NCBI GenBank assembly: GCA_958427355.1
Contig: CAUACA010000002.1
Location: 1-64,000 of the forward strand
Direction: 5' to 3'
Length of the DNA: 64,000 nt
DNA from: an uncultured Collinsella sp.
Lineage (GTDB): Bacteria; Actinomycetota; Coriobacteriia; Coriobacteriales; Coriobacteriaceae
The first letter of the stretch is position 1, and the number at the start of each line of letters is the position of its first letter. Both the position numbers and the translations under genes were made by a program. The notes below the pieces were generated by a model, which was given only the letters and a program-made list of their open reading frames with translations, was not told the origin of the DNA and did not search any database. Shown in pieces: positions 1-8,329 of the stretch.

Positions 1-72
1 TGCAGCAGGGGCTCTCAATGTTTTTATGTCCTGCTCATATCGTCTGTGCCGGCACTTTGGGACACTCCTTAG

Positions 73-1491
73 CTAGAAGATCCGGCGCAGGTCTCCGCGG
101 TTGAGCGCTTCGTCGAAGAGGTGCTTGAACACCACGCTGCCGTGCAGGCCGTCGTGCTCGAACTCGTTGGTCACCCAGGCATGCGAGTTGCCCACGCGGC
201 TGAGCGTATCGAGCTGCATGCCCGAATCGACGTACATATCGTCGAAATACACCGCGGCCTGGAGTGGCACCTCGTTGCAGGCTAGGCGCTGCGGGTCGTA
301 GATCTTGTCCCAGCTGGTGTCTTCCATCAGCAGGTCCATGGCGGGCTTAAACGGCATAAGCTCGGGCATCTGCTCAAACATCCACGGGAACATGGCCTCG
401 CCGGTAAACATGAGCGGGCGCGCGAGTGTGTCGAACTCGGCACGATGGGCCTTCTCCTCTGCTGCGGCCCAGCGAATGGGCATGGTGTCGCCGTCGGCGT
501 AGATAAACTCCTGCAGCGTCCAGTACAGCGGGTTTGTACGCGTGCTGGTGCGCTCGAAGGCGCGCATCAAAAAGCTGTCGGATACCGAGGAGCCGCAGCT
601 AAGCGTACCGTCGCCAGTAACAAACGCGTGATCGATAATCCAATGCATGCGCTCAAAGCTCGGCTTCATGCCAAAGTCGCTGCCCATGAGCTGTAGGCGC
701 TCGACCGTCATCGGCGAGCCGTCGGGCAGCACGGGCTTCTGGGCCTCGAGCGCATCGGCCAGGGCTGCCACGCGGTCGACGTCAGCGGGGTAGCGGTCGT
801 AATACTGCTGCGTCTTGGCGGCCATGCGCGGGAAGGTGTGCGCGTAGACCTCGCTTGCGCTCGCCGGCACGTGGGGGATGCCGCCGCAGGTAAAGCTTGC
901 CGCTATGCCCTCGGGGAAGAGCGACAGATAACTCAACGTCAAAAAGCCGCCGTAGCTCTGCCCGAGTGTGACCCAGGGCTTGCCGCCAAAGCCCACCAGG
1001 CGCAGGTACTCAAAATCGCGCACGATGGAGCTGGCGAGGTGGCGCTTGAGGAAATCCGCCTGCGAGCGTGCGGCATCGGAGCCGGCCGCCGTCGCGCGCT
1101 CACCCAGTGCCTTGATCGTGCGCCCGTCCACGCAGCTACTGCGTCCGGTGCCGCGCTGGTCGGGAAGGACCACGCGGAAGTGCTTGACGGCCTCCTCGAT
1201 CCAGCCGTCGCTTGTGGGCGACAGCGGACGCGGGCTCTCGCCGCCGGGGCCGCCCTGCAAAAACAGGAGCAGCGGCAGATCGTCGTTGATGCGGTCGGGC
1301 GCGCAAACCACGCGGTAGAAGAGCTTGATGCTCTCGGGCGCGCCGGCGATGGGTGCCGGCATAGCGCCGCGGCGTATGGTGCTGCCGACGGCCAGGAGCA
1401 TCGGCTCCAGGCCGCGCCAGTCAAGGGGGACGTCGATGCTGTGGTCCTCGACGTAAAGGCCGGGGACGTGGTACGAAGTGATGAGGGCCAT
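73..1491 (-). CDS. Alpha/beta-hydrolase, proline iminopeptidase-like (peptidase family S33)
   Basis: Predicted cytosolic serine peptidase of 472 aa that would release N-terminal proline or other residues from short peptides. Visible: the oxyanion-hole segment LQGGPGG, the S33 hallmark DQRGTGRSS, the nucleophile elbow GQSYGG, and a C-terminal HDGLHGS that can supply the catalytic His. The long open frame reaches an ATG at 1572, but the ATG at 1491 (MALITSYHVPGL) has a GGAAG Shine-Dalgarno at suitable distance and starts where the family starts, so it is chosen. No signal peptide. It is divergent from proA, about 110 bp apart, so peptide proline release and proline synthesis share an intergenic region; any shared control is inference. 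Confidence 0.85.
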   Translation of the reverse strand: MALITSYHVPGLYVEDHSIDVPLDWRGLEPMLLAVGSTIRRGAMPAPIAGAPESIKLFYRVVCAPDRINDDLPLLLFLQGGPGGESPRPLSPTSDGWIEEAVKHFRVVLPDQRGTGRSSCVDGRTIKALGERATAAGSDAARSQADFLKRHLASSIVRDFEYLRLVGFGGKPWVTLGQSYGGFLTLSYLSLFPEGIAASFTCGGIPHVPASASEVYAHTFPRMAAKTQQYYDRYPADVDRVAALADALEAQKPVLPDGSPMTVERLQLMGSDFGMKPSFERMHWIIDHAFVTGDGTLSCGSSVSDSFLMRAFERTSTRTNPLYWTLQEFIYADGDTMPIRWAAAEEKAHRAEFDTLARPLMFTGEAMFPWMFEQMPELMPFKPAMDLLMEDTSWDKIYDPQRLACNEVPLQAAVYFDDMYVDSGMQLDTLSRVGNSHAWVTNEFEHDGLHGSVVFKHLFDEALNRGDLRRIF

Positions 1492-1603
1492 GTGAGTCTT
1501 CCGTTCGTTGCGGTGTTTCGGGTTGACCAATTCTACCGCCGCGGGCGAGGCCATGCGCAAATCGGCTACCATGGTTGCAAACTTCTAGGAGAAAGGGCCG
1601 CCC

Positions 1604-2890
1604 ATGTCGGTCGATATAGCCACGTATGTCCACGATCTTGCCATTGCCGCCAAGGCAGCGTCGGCCTCGCTTGCCACGGCGAGCGATGAGCGGCGCCAGG
1701 AGGCCGTGCGCGCCATGGCCGCAGCACTGCGCAACGGTGTCGACTCCATCGTCGCCGCCAACGAGCTCGATATGTCCGCTGCGCGCGATGCGGGCACCTC
1801 AGCGGGGCTCCTCGATCGCCTGCTGCTGACGCCCGAGCGCGTCGAGGGCATGGCCGCCGGCCTGGAAAAGCTCGCCGAGCTGCCCGATCCCGTCGGCCGC
1901 GTGCTCGACCACCGCGTGCTTGCAAGCGGCGTGGACCTGACCCGTGTGAGCGTGCCGCTGGGCCTGGTCGCTATGGTCTACGAGGCGCGCCCCAACGTGA
2001 CGGCCGACGCCGCGGGCATCTGCATCCGCACCGGCAACGCCTGCATTCTGCGCGGCGGCTCGCTGGCTTATCACTCGTGTGCCATGATCGCCGAGCTGCT
2101 GGCCGATGCGCTCGAGACCAAGGGTTTCCCGCGCGAGGCCGTGTCGATGATCGAGTCCACCGACCGCGAGGCCACTGGCGAGCTCATGAAGCTCCGCGGC
2201 GTTGTCGACGTACTCATTCCGCGCGGCGGTGCAGGCCTGATCCAGCGCTGCGTGCGCGAGTCGCTTGTGCCGGTGATCGAGACGGGCACGGGCAACTGCC
2301 ACATCTACGTGCATGAATCCGCCGACTTTGATAAGGCGCTCAACATTATCGTTAATGCCAAGACCCAGCGTGTAGGCGTGTGCAATGCCGCCGAGTCGCT
2401 GCTGGTCGACCGTGCTGTGGCTGATGCGTTTTTGCCTGCGGTCGTTGCCGTGCTGCACGACCACGGCGTGCTCATTCACGGCGACGAAGCCACGTGCGCC
2501 GCGTGCGCCGACGCCAGCTTTGTGGAAGGCGATGACTACGTCGCCGCGACTGAGGAGGACTGGGGTCGCGAGTACCTAGCGCTCGAGATGAGCGTGAAGG
2601 TCGTGGCAAACGAGGACGAGGCCATCGCACACATCAACCGCTACGGCACGATGCACTCCGAGGCCATCGTTGCCGAGGACACGGATGCTTGCGAGCGCTT
2701 CCTGGATGCGGTCGATGCCTCGGCCGTGTACGCCAACGCCAGCACGCGTTTCACCGACGGCGGCGAGTTTGGCCTGGGCGCCGAGATCGGTATCTCGACC
2801 CAAAAGCTCCATGCCCGCGGCCCCTTCGCCGCCGAGGCCCTCACCACTTACAAATACAAGCTCCGAGGCACCGGTCAGGTCCGCCCCTAA
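1604..2890 (+). CDS. proA: Gamma-glutamyl phosphate reductase (glutamate-5-semialdehyde dehydrogenase)
   Basis: NADPH-dependent reduction of gamma-glutamyl phosphate to glutamate-5-semialdehyde, second step of proline synthesis. The 428-aa protein is full length for ProA and of the aldehyde dehydrogenase fold. Recognisable stretches: YEARPNVTADAAG, the RGGSLAYHS loop, LIPRGGAGLI, ETGTGNCHIYV, and the catalytic Cys in RVGVCNAAESLLV near residue 258. ATG at 1604 follows GGAGAAAGGG. ProB, the usual operon partner, is not in the window, so proA is transcribed alone here and ends at a strong hairpin terminator. Confidence 0.95.
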   Translation: MSVDIATYVHDLAIAAKAASASLATASDERRQEAVRAMAAALRNGVDSIVAANELDMSAARDAGTSAGLLDRLLLTPERVEGMAAGLEKLAELPDPVGRVLDHRVLASGVDLTRVSVPLGLVAMVYEARPNVTADAAGICIRTGNACILRGGSLAYHSCAMIAELLADALETKGFPREAVSMIESTDREATGELMKLRGVVDVLIPRGGAGLIQRCVRESLVPVIETGTGNCHIYVHESADFDKALNIIVNAKTQRVGVCNAAESLLVDRAVADAFLPAVVAVLHDHGVLIHGDEATCAACADASFVEGDDYVAATEEDWGREYLALEMSVKVVANEDEAIAHINRYGTMHSEAIVAEDTDACERFLDAVDASAVYANASTRFTDGGEFGLGAEIGISTQKLHARGPFAAEALTTYKYKLRGTGQVRP

Positions 2891-2903
2891 CGACCGCGCA
2901 AGA

Positions 2904-2944
2904 AAAACCGCCACAAAGGTGCCTGTCCCCTTTGTGGCGGTTTT
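2904..2944. terminator. Bidirectional intrinsic terminator between proA and the HD gene
   Basis: A 16-bp perfect stem (AAAACCGCCACAAAGG with its complement) around an 8-nt loop TGCCTGTC, flanked by A and T runs on either side, so it can stop transcription from both convergent genes. A near copy lies at 3614-3654. Confidence 0.85.
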
Positions 2945-2959
2945 AGGTGGCGTGGGCGG

Positions 2960-3559
2960 TTAGGCCTGGAAGGTATCGCGGTCGGGGGCGAAGGACTGCA
3001 TGGCCGCGATGGTGCGGTCAAAGAGTTCGGGTAGCTCCCAACCCAGCATCTCGGCGCCCTGCGTAATCACGTCGCGCGAGCAGCCGGCGGCAAAGCGTTT
3101 GTCCTTGAACTTCTTCTTGAGCGACTTGGTCGTAAAGTCCATAACGCTCTTGCTCGGGCGCATGATGACTGCAGCGCCGATCAGGCCGGTGAGCTCATCG
3201 CAGGCAAACAGGATCTTTTCCATCTGCAGCTCGGGTTTGGGCAGCGAGGTGTTGAAGTCGGACGTGTGCGTCTGGATGGCGCGAATGAGCTCGGGAGACG
3301 CACCTTCATCCTTAAGAATCTTGGCAGCATAGATGGTGTGGTTCATGGGGTCGTCCTCATGCTCCTCCCAATCCAGGTCGTGCAGCAGACCGACGATGCC
3401 CCAAAACTCCTCGTTCTCTGGGTCGAACTCGCGCGCAAAGTAGCGCATGGTGCCCTCGACCGTCTCGCCGTGGGTGATGTGGAACGGATCTTTGTTGTGC
3501 TCGTTGAGCAGTTCGAACGCACGGTCGCGGGTGATTCCAGCGGTAAGCGGCTCTGCCAT
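2960..3559 (-). CDS. HD-domain metal-dependent phosphohydrolase-like protein
   Basis: A 199-aa cytosolic protein of the HD superfamily. Metal ligands are visible as the early His in HITHGETVEG and the HD pair in GLLHDLDWEEHEDDP, followed by HTIYAAKIL and IQTHTSDFN, which match the spaced His/Asp ligands of small HD hydrolases. Substrate unknown; related proteins act on nucleotides or phosphate esters. The ATG at 3559 has a good AAGGAG. Alone between two near-identical terminators, so probably its own transcription unit. Function assignment beyond the fold is not supported. Confidence 0.8.
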   Translation of the reverse strand: MAEPLTAGITRDRAFELLNEHNKDPFHITHGETVEGTMRYFAREFDPENEEFWGIVGLLHDLDWEEHEDDPMNHTIYAAKILKDEGASPELIRAIQTHTSDFNTSLPKPELQMEKILFACDELTGLIGAAVIMRPSKSVMDFTTKSLKKKFKDKRFAAGCSRDVITQGAEMLGWELPELFDRTIAAMQSFAPDRDTFQA

Positions 3560-3613
3560 AAGAGACTCCTTGTGCTCGTGGGTATCGATAAGAATGAATA
3601 CTACTAGAACAAG

Positions 3614-3654
3614 AAAACCACCACAAAGGTGCCTGTTCCCTTTGTGGTGGTTTT
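3614..3654. terminator. Intrinsic terminator between the HD gene and carD
   Basis: Near copy of the 2904-2944 hairpin with the same loop start TGCCTGT. Two stem pairs differ by paired changes (GCC/GGC becomes ACC/GGT), so pairing is kept. It ends carD transcription on the minus strand. Confidence 0.85.
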
Positions 3655-3667
3655 TGGCGCGGATGGG

Positions 3668-4153
3668 TTAGTTGAGGGCGGCTTGGGCTAGGCGGGCTTC
3701 GGCGGCCTCCTCGGTGACGCCCAAGGCCACGGCGAACTCCTCGATGGAGCGGCGTTTGGCCTCCTTGAGTACGCGCATGTAGTAGGAGCTGGGTTTTTTA
3801 TCAGCTTCCTCGGCCTGGCGGATGCGGTGCATCATGGTCTTTGCCACGCGGACCGTCTCGGGCGCGCCCAGCTTGAGCTGCTGCTTAAAGTGCGTCTCCT
3901 CAAGTGAACTGTTGCGCTCGGTAAAAGTGTCGCACTCCAGCTCGTCATAGTGGCTCAGCAGGTGCTCGGCATCTTGCTGCGAGATGGCGGCGTGCAAACG
4001 GTCGGCCTGCGCCACGGGGTACATGAGAATCGTCTGCGCATGTCCCTGCTTGGTCTCGAGCAACAGCATGGGCTGCGGCGTGTCGTCCCTAAAACCGACG
4101 ACGGTGCAGACTCCCTGACCCGGATGAATGACGTGTTGACCGATTGAGAACAT
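3668..4153 (-). CDS. CarD-family transcription regulator
   Basis: RNA polymerase-binding regulator of 161 aa. The N-terminal CarD/TRCF Tudor-like domain is clear (MFSIGQHVIHPGQGVCTVVGF), and the remaining helical part (RIRQAEEADKKPSSYYMRVLKEAKRR region) fits the DNA-binding half of CarD/CdnL, which stabilises open promoter complexes, especially at rRNA promoters. Start ATG at 4153 preceded by GGAGG. Divergent from argS across 342 bp. In actinobacteria CarD is usually essential; here that is family knowledge, not seen. Confidence 0.88.
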   Translation of the reverse strand: MFSIGQHVIHPGQGVCTVVGFRDDTPQPMLLLETKQGHAQTILMYPVAQADRLHAAISQQDAEHLLSHYDELECDTFTERNSSLEETHFKQQLKLGAPETVRVAKTMMHRIRQAEEADKKPSSYYMRVLKEAKRRSIEEFAVALGVTEEAAEARLAQAALN

Positions 4154-4495
4154 GCTACCTCCAACTTATACGAATTTACGTATGTTAAGAATACCACGCT
4201 GACGTGCGCAAACCCTTACTTTATGCAGGAAAAGCACACAACTCTGATAGATAAGAGTATTCGATAACAGACGCAGCTCATTCACACCTTTATGCATTTT
4301 CAACGCCTGCATAATCTGCAGGCAGACCGGCATCTTTGAGTGACTCCATACAAGCTGTAGTCATTTTTGTGCATATGCAATATCTATTAGCTTTACCCTG
4401 CGACAGTGCCCGTCGCTTGTGATAGAGTGCTACAAACTCTGGCTTTTGCCCTACGAGTGACCAAGAGCTCGGGGGCTTTAACACAAGGAGGATCT
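4154..4495. other. Divergent carD/argS intergenic region
   Basis: AT-rich control region of 342 bp. A short imperfect dyad ATACG-6-CGTAT lies at 4168-4183 just upstream of the carD Shine-Dalgarno. Upstream of argS there is a small AGAGT/ACTCT hairpin near 4425-4441, but no T-box core motifs. No convincing promoter hexamers could be fixed by eye. Confidence 0.4.
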
Positions 4496-6349
4496 ATGCC
4501 CGAGAAGATTGAAGAGCTGGTACGCGCTGCGCTTGCTGCGGCCCAGGAGGCCGGCGACCTTTCCGCATTTGAACTTGACGATTGCGCTATCGAGCGACCG
4601 GCTGACACTTCTCATGGCGAGTGGACCTCTACCATGGCCCTGAAGTCCGCCAAGCTGGCTCACTGCGCCCCGCGCAAGATCGCCGAGGCCATCGTTGCCC
4701 ATATGCCCGAGGACCCCGCGATCGAGAAGGTCGAGATCGCAGGCCCCGGCTTCATCAACTTCTACCTCTCCGTTGCCGTCAAGAATGCCATCTTTGGCGA
4801 GGCTCGCGAGAAGGGTATGGACTTCGCTAAGTCCAACGTCGGTGGTGGCCTGAAGACCCAGGTCGAGTTCGTTTCCGCCAACCCCGTCGGCCCCATGCAC
4901 ATCGGCCACGGCCGCTGGGCCGCGCTGGGCGACTCGCTCTGCCGCGTTATGGATCACGCCGGTTACGACATCCAGCGTGAGTTCTACATCAACGACCACG
5001 GCTCTCAGATGAACACCTTCGGCAACTCCATCAGCACGCGCTATATGCAGCTTGCCGACATCATCGCCAAGCAGGGCGTGGATATCGACGAGGCTCACAA
5101 GCTGCTGATCGCCGACCGCGACGCCTTTGTTGCCGACGAGAACGACGAGCATCCCGAGACCCATCCGTATCAGGACAACTTTGCCGAGACCCTGGGCAAG
5201 GACTCCTACGGCGGCGACTACATCATCGACGAGGCCGCCGAGTTCTGGCGCACCGACGGCGATAAGTGGGTCAACGCCGATCCGCAGGAGCGCATGGAGA
5301 GCTTCCGCGAGCGCGGCTATGTAAAGATGGTCGACAACATGCGCGACCTTTGCCATGCCGTTAACTGCGACTTCGATCGTTGGTTCTCTGAGCGCTCGCT
5401 GTATGTGAAGGACACCGAGGGCGAGACCGCCGGCACCTCCGCCGTCGACCGCGCTTTTGAGAAGCTCGACAAGATGGGCTACCTCTACACCAAGGACGGC
5501 GCCCTGTGGTTCCGCTCCACCGACCTGGGCGATGACAAGGACCGCGTCCTGATCAAGTCCGACGGCGAGTACACCTACTTCGCCTCCGACGTTGCCTATC
5601 ACTGGGATAAGTTCCAGCGCGTCGACCACGTCATCGACATCTGGGGCGCCGACCACCACGGCTACATCGAGCGCGTCCGCTGCGTCTGCGATGCCTTGGG
5701 TTACCCCGGCAAGTTCGAGGTTCTGCTGGGCCAGCTCGTCAACCTGCTGCGTAACGGCAAGCCCGTCCGTATGTCCAAGCGCAAGGGCACCATGGTGACC
5801 CTGCAGGAGCTCGTCGACGAGGTTGGCTCCGACGCCGCTCGTTACACGCTCATCTCCAAGAGCTCTAACCAGATGGTCGACTTCGATATCGAGGCCGTCA
5901 AGAAGCGCGACAACTCCAACCCGGTCTATTACGTGCAGTACGCTCACGCCCGCGTGTGCTCCATCCTGCGTCGTGCCGCTGACGTTACGCCCGAGCAGGC
6001 TGACGAGATGGGCATGAAGGCCGTCGCCGCCAAGGCCATCGGTGAGAACGTCGATTACTCGCTGCTGACCGACCCGACCGAGCTCGCCCTTTCGCGTAAG
6101 CTCAACGAGCTCACCGACCTCATCGCCAGCTGCGCTCGCGACCGCGCCCCGTTCCGTCTGACGCACTTTGCTGAGGAACTCGCCGGCGACTTCCACAGCT
6201 TCTACGCTGCCTGCCAGGTTCTGCCGAGCGAGGGCCGTCCCGTCGACCCCGAGCTTTCGCGTGCCCGTCTGGCCGCTTGCGACGCCGTCCGCGTGACGCT
6301 CGCCCTGGTGCTCACCCTCGTTGGCGTTTCCGCGCCCGAGCAGATGTAA
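4496..6349 (+). CDS. argS: Arginyl-tRNA synthetase
   Basis: Class I synthetase charging tRNA-Arg, 617 aa. The N-terminal Add-1-type domain precedes the active site motif FVSANPVGPMHIGHGRW (HIGH near residue 133), and the second signature is VRMSKRKGTMVTL near residue 425, the ArgRS form of KMSKS. The C-terminal DALR anticodon-binding domain covers roughly the last 130 residues and includes NPVYYVQYAHARV. The open frame extends 30 codons upstream, but ATG 4496 has a near-perfect AAGGAGG five nt ahead and is chosen. Its own terminator downstream has been split by an insertion sequence. Confidence 0.96.
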   Translation: MPEKIEELVRAALAAAQEAGDLSAFELDDCAIERPADTSHGEWTSTMALKSAKLAHCAPRKIAEAIVAHMPEDPAIEKVEIAGPGFINFYLSVAVKNAIFGEAREKGMDFAKSNVGGGLKTQVEFVSANPVGPMHIGHGRWAALGDSLCRVMDHAGYDIQREFYINDHGSQMNTFGNSISTRYMQLADIIAKQGVDIDEAHKLLIADRDAFVADENDEHPETHPYQDNFAETLGKDSYGGDYIIDEAAEFWRTDGDKWVNADPQERMESFRERGYVKMVDNMRDLCHAVNCDFDRWFSERSLYVKDTEGETAGTSAVDRAFEKLDKMGYLYTKDGALWFRSTDLGDDKDRVLIKSDGEYTYFASDVAYHWDKFQRVDHVIDIWGADHHGYIERVRCVCDALGYPGKFEVLLGQLVNLLRNGKPVRMSKRKGTMVTLQELVDEVGSDAARYTLISKSSNQMVDFDIEAVKKRDNSNPVYYVQYAHARVCSILRRAADVTPEQADEMGMKAVAAKAIGENVDYSLLTDPTELALSRKLNELTDLIASCARDRAPFRLTHFAEELAGDFHSFYAACQVLPSEGRPVDPELSRARLAACDAVRVTLALVLTLVGVSAPEQM

Positions 6350-6393
6350 TCATCGAGTCATTTGACCGTATAGACTTGGTTTAACTAAGCCTT

Positions 6394-6408
6394 GAAAGCC
6401 CGATCTCC
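6394..6408 (+). terminator. Left arm of the argS terminator, split by the IS
   Basis: GAAAGCCCGATCTCC pairs with the segment at 7864-7880 (GGAGGTCGGGC then T6). With the IS and one CAC removed, the two arms form a stem of about 14 bp with loop CAC and a T-tail, a textbook intrinsic terminator placed after argS. Confidence 0.85.
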
Positions 6409-6458
6409 CACTGAACTGCCTCCCATTTCTTGGACATGAGAAATGGGAGGCTTTCTTT

Positions 6459-6950
6459 ATGCGCGTTGATTTGAGGGTGAAGCACGATGTCGAGGCCAGG
6501 AAGGCGGCCATAGGGCTCTTCGAGCTCGGGCACGGGTATAAATCTGCCGCGATTGCCCTTTCGCTTCCCGCGGAAGCCGTGAGAAGATGGCAGGAGATAT
6601 ACCGCGCATTCGGGAGCGAGGTGCTGCTGCGCATGGACGGAAAGCAGGGCAGGTACACATACGAGCAGAAGGTCGCCGCCGCCTCCGCCGTCGTCGACGG
6701 CGGCATGACGAAGACCGAGGCGATGGCGGCGTTCGGCATAATGTCGATGTCGCCGCTCAAGAAGTGGTGCGCGCTATACCGCGAGGGCGGCGCGGAGGCC
6801 CTGCGCCCGAGGCCCAAGGGCCGGCCGAGCGGTTCCAGGGCGAGGCCGCGGACCCGCGAGGAGGAGCTCGAGGAGCGGTGCCGCAGGCTCGAGGCCGAGG
6901 TGGCCTACCTAAAAAAATTACGCGCCCTGGTCGAGAGGGACGGGCTCTGA
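6459..6950 (+). CDS. IS3-family transposase OrfA
   Basis: Helix-turn-helix protein of 163 aa that binds the IS ends. Two HTH-like segments (AAIALSLPAEAVRRWQEIY and TKTEAMAAFGIMSMSPLKKW) are followed by a basic linker and a leucine-zipper-like end (EELEERCRRLEAEVAYLKKL). The ATG at 6459 follows GGGAGG. The A7 run near the end lets ribosomes shift into orfB to give an OrfAB fusion of about 454 aa, the real transposase in this family. Confidence 0.92.
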   Translation: MRVDLRVKHDVEARKAAIGLFELGHGYKSAAIALSLPAEAVRRWQEIYRAFGSEVLLRMDGKQGRYTYEQKVAAASAVVDGGMTKTEAMAAFGIMSMSPLKKWCALYREGGAEALRPRPKGRPSGSRARPRTREEELEERCRRLEAEVAYLKKLRALVERDGL

Positions 6951-7822
6951 CCAGGGCGAAGGCCGAAGCGGTCGCGGCCCTGCGCGCCGAGGGGCACGCG
7001 CTCGGGCACCTGCTCGCATGCGCCGAGCTCAAGAGGTCGACCTACTACTACGCCCTCGCGCACCCGCCGAGGCCCACGCGCCCCGAGCTCCGGGAGGCGG
7101 CCGCCGAGATCTTCTCGCGCACCGCCAACGGCTGCGGGCACCGGCAGATAGCGATGTGCCTCAGGGCGGAAGAGGGGGCCGTGATAGCCAACAAGACCGT
7201 GCTCAAGATGATGCGCGAGATGGGGATCCGCTGCTGTATCAGACGCGAGACGGCCTACCACAGGCACAACTCGTACAGGGGCGTCGTCGGCAGGAGGTTC
7301 GAGAACGTGATCGCGAGGGATTTCGACGCCGGGGCCCCGTGGCGGAAGCTGGGGACGGACGTCACCGAGTTCAAGGTGGCGGGCGGCAAGGCCTACTGGG
7401 CCCCGACGCTGGACTTCTGCACCAAGGAGATCGTGGCGAGCGACATATCGACCGCGCCCGACATGGCCCAGCAGGTGAGGATGCTCGACGAGCTGCTGTC
7501 CAAGATCCCCGAGGGCGCCGCCCCGACCACGCACTCGGACCGGGGCTGGCAGTACCAGCACGCCTCATACACATCCAGGCTCGAGGCCGCCGGCATCGTC
7601 CAGAGCATGTCCAGGAAGGCGAACTGCATCGACAATGCCGCCACCGAGCAGCTCTTCGGCCACGTCAAGGACGAGTTCTACAGGGGCCGCGAGTGGAAGA
7701 CGTTCGAGGATTTCAAACGCGACCTGGAGGAATACATAGTCCACTGGAACACGAGCCGGAGGCAGGTAAGATTGAAGGGCCTGACCCCGGAGGAGTACCG
7801 GAATCAGGCCCTTGCGGCCTAG
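6917..7822 (+). CDS. IS3-family transposase OrfB (DDE catalytic part, made by -1 frameshift)
   Basis: rve-type integrase core, about 301 codons counted from the slip site. HTH_21-like start (STYYYAL...GCGHRQIAMCLR) then the catalytic triad: Asp in LGTDVTEF, Asp in HSDRGWQY, and Glu in NAATEQLFGHVKDE, with exactly 35 residues between the second Asp and the Glu. C-terminal YIVHWNTSRRQ and LTPEEYR match the family. There is no obvious independent start with a Shine-Dalgarno, so expression by frameshift from orfA is the likely route. Confidence 0.92.
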   Translation: MTRPGREGRALTRAKAEAVAALRAEGHALGHLLACAELKRSTYYYALAHPPRPTRPELREAAAEIFSRTANGCGHRQIAMCLRAEEGAVIANKTVLKMMREMGIRCCIRRETAYHRHNSYRGVVGRRFENVIARDFDAGAPWRKLGTDVTEFKVAGGKAYWAPTLDFCTKEIVASDISTAPDMAQQVRMLDELLSKIPEGAAPTTHSDRGWQYQHASYTSRLEAAGIVQSMSRKANCIDNAATEQLFGHVKDEFYRGREWKTFEDFKRDLEEYIVHWNTSRRQVRLKGLTPEEYRNQALAA

Positions 7823-7863
7823 TCGCTATTTAGGGCGTCCAAGATTTGGGGCGCAGTTCACAC

Positions 7864-7880
7864 GGAGGTCGGGCTTTTTT
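7864..7880 (+). terminator. Right arm and T-tail of the split argS terminator
   Basis: GGAGGTCGGGC followed by six T. Pairs with 6394-6408 across the insertion sequence. Confidence 0.85.
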
Positions 7881-7924
7881 GCAAACGCCGACGTATTGAC
7901 GAATTTGGAACTGCTGGAAATACG

Positions 7925-8074
7925 AAACTATGCCGGTTTACTACGATGAATTGAGATATTCCAACCACGCCGGCTTTTCGCTAGAAAGTGCAAGGCATCT
8001 ACCTACGGTTTTAGTTCAACAAGTTTCGGAGTGGTCGCGGTTGAGCGATTCATCGTAGTAAACCGCCATAGTTT
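7925..8074. repeat. Long inverted repeat, 27-bp arms with one mismatch
   Basis: Arms 7925-7951 and 8048-8074 are complementary except at one position (core GGTTTACTACGATGAAT). The 96-bp interior contains further partly complementary pieces (CCAACCACGCC versus GGTCGCGGTTG). No ORF inside. Could be a MITE-like or extragenic palindromic element, or a structured RNA; not recognised. Confidence 0.75.
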
Positions 8075-8158
8075 TGGCGGAGGCAGTCAGATTTGTGGGT
8101 GTTAAACCAAAGAGTGTCCCTTTTGACTAGTCGTTTAAGAACGTCCCCAATGACTAAG

Positions 8159-8186
8159 TTGCAGGTGGCGGCGGTTGTGTTACACT
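8159..8186 (+). promoter_or_regulatory. Candidate sigma-70-type promoter for rho
   Basis: TTGCAG, 16-nt spacer, TACACT; leaves a 5' leader of roughly 140 nt before the rho start. By eye only. The bases just upstream (8108-8155) hold a GTGTCCC/GTCCCC-containing element that resembles the loop and stem sequence of the terminators at 2904 and 3614. Confidence 0.4.
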
Positions 8187-8329
8187 AACGCTGCGTATAT
8201 GACGCAAATATCTCGATACAGATCAATGATGTCCGTCGTTTTGAACGGAACTAGACTGTTTAGCCGCCCTGAAGGTTTATGCAGGGAGCATGTGATCACA
8301 GGGCTTGAAAAGAAAGTTGAGCAAACACT

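Larger units (their letters stand above)
6412..7860 (+). mobile_element. IS3-family (IS150-group type) insertion sequence, complete
   Basis: 1449 bp. Imperfect terminal inverted repeats start TGAACTGC at both ends and share CTTGGAC further in. Flanked by the 3-bp direct repeat CAC (6409-6411 and 7861-7863). Contains orfA and orfB with a perfect A_AAA_AAA slippery heptamer at 6911-6917 for -1 frameshifting. Both reading frames and the DDE residues are intact, so the element may be active. Confidence 0.93.

Noticed and set aside
4380..4495. Possible T-box leader before argS
   Set aside because: The small hairpin lacks the T-box core motif and the antiterminator; no specifier loop could be placed.
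4478..6196. Long open frame antisense to argS (572 codons)
   Set aside because: Mirror of the strongly biased argS codons; Val/Asp/Gly-rich with no recognisable domain.
6459..7822. IS transposase broken by frameshift (pseudogene)
   Set aside because: The shift is at a perfect A_AAA_AAA heptamer in the -1 direction, which is normal for IS3 elements, and all DDE residues are present.
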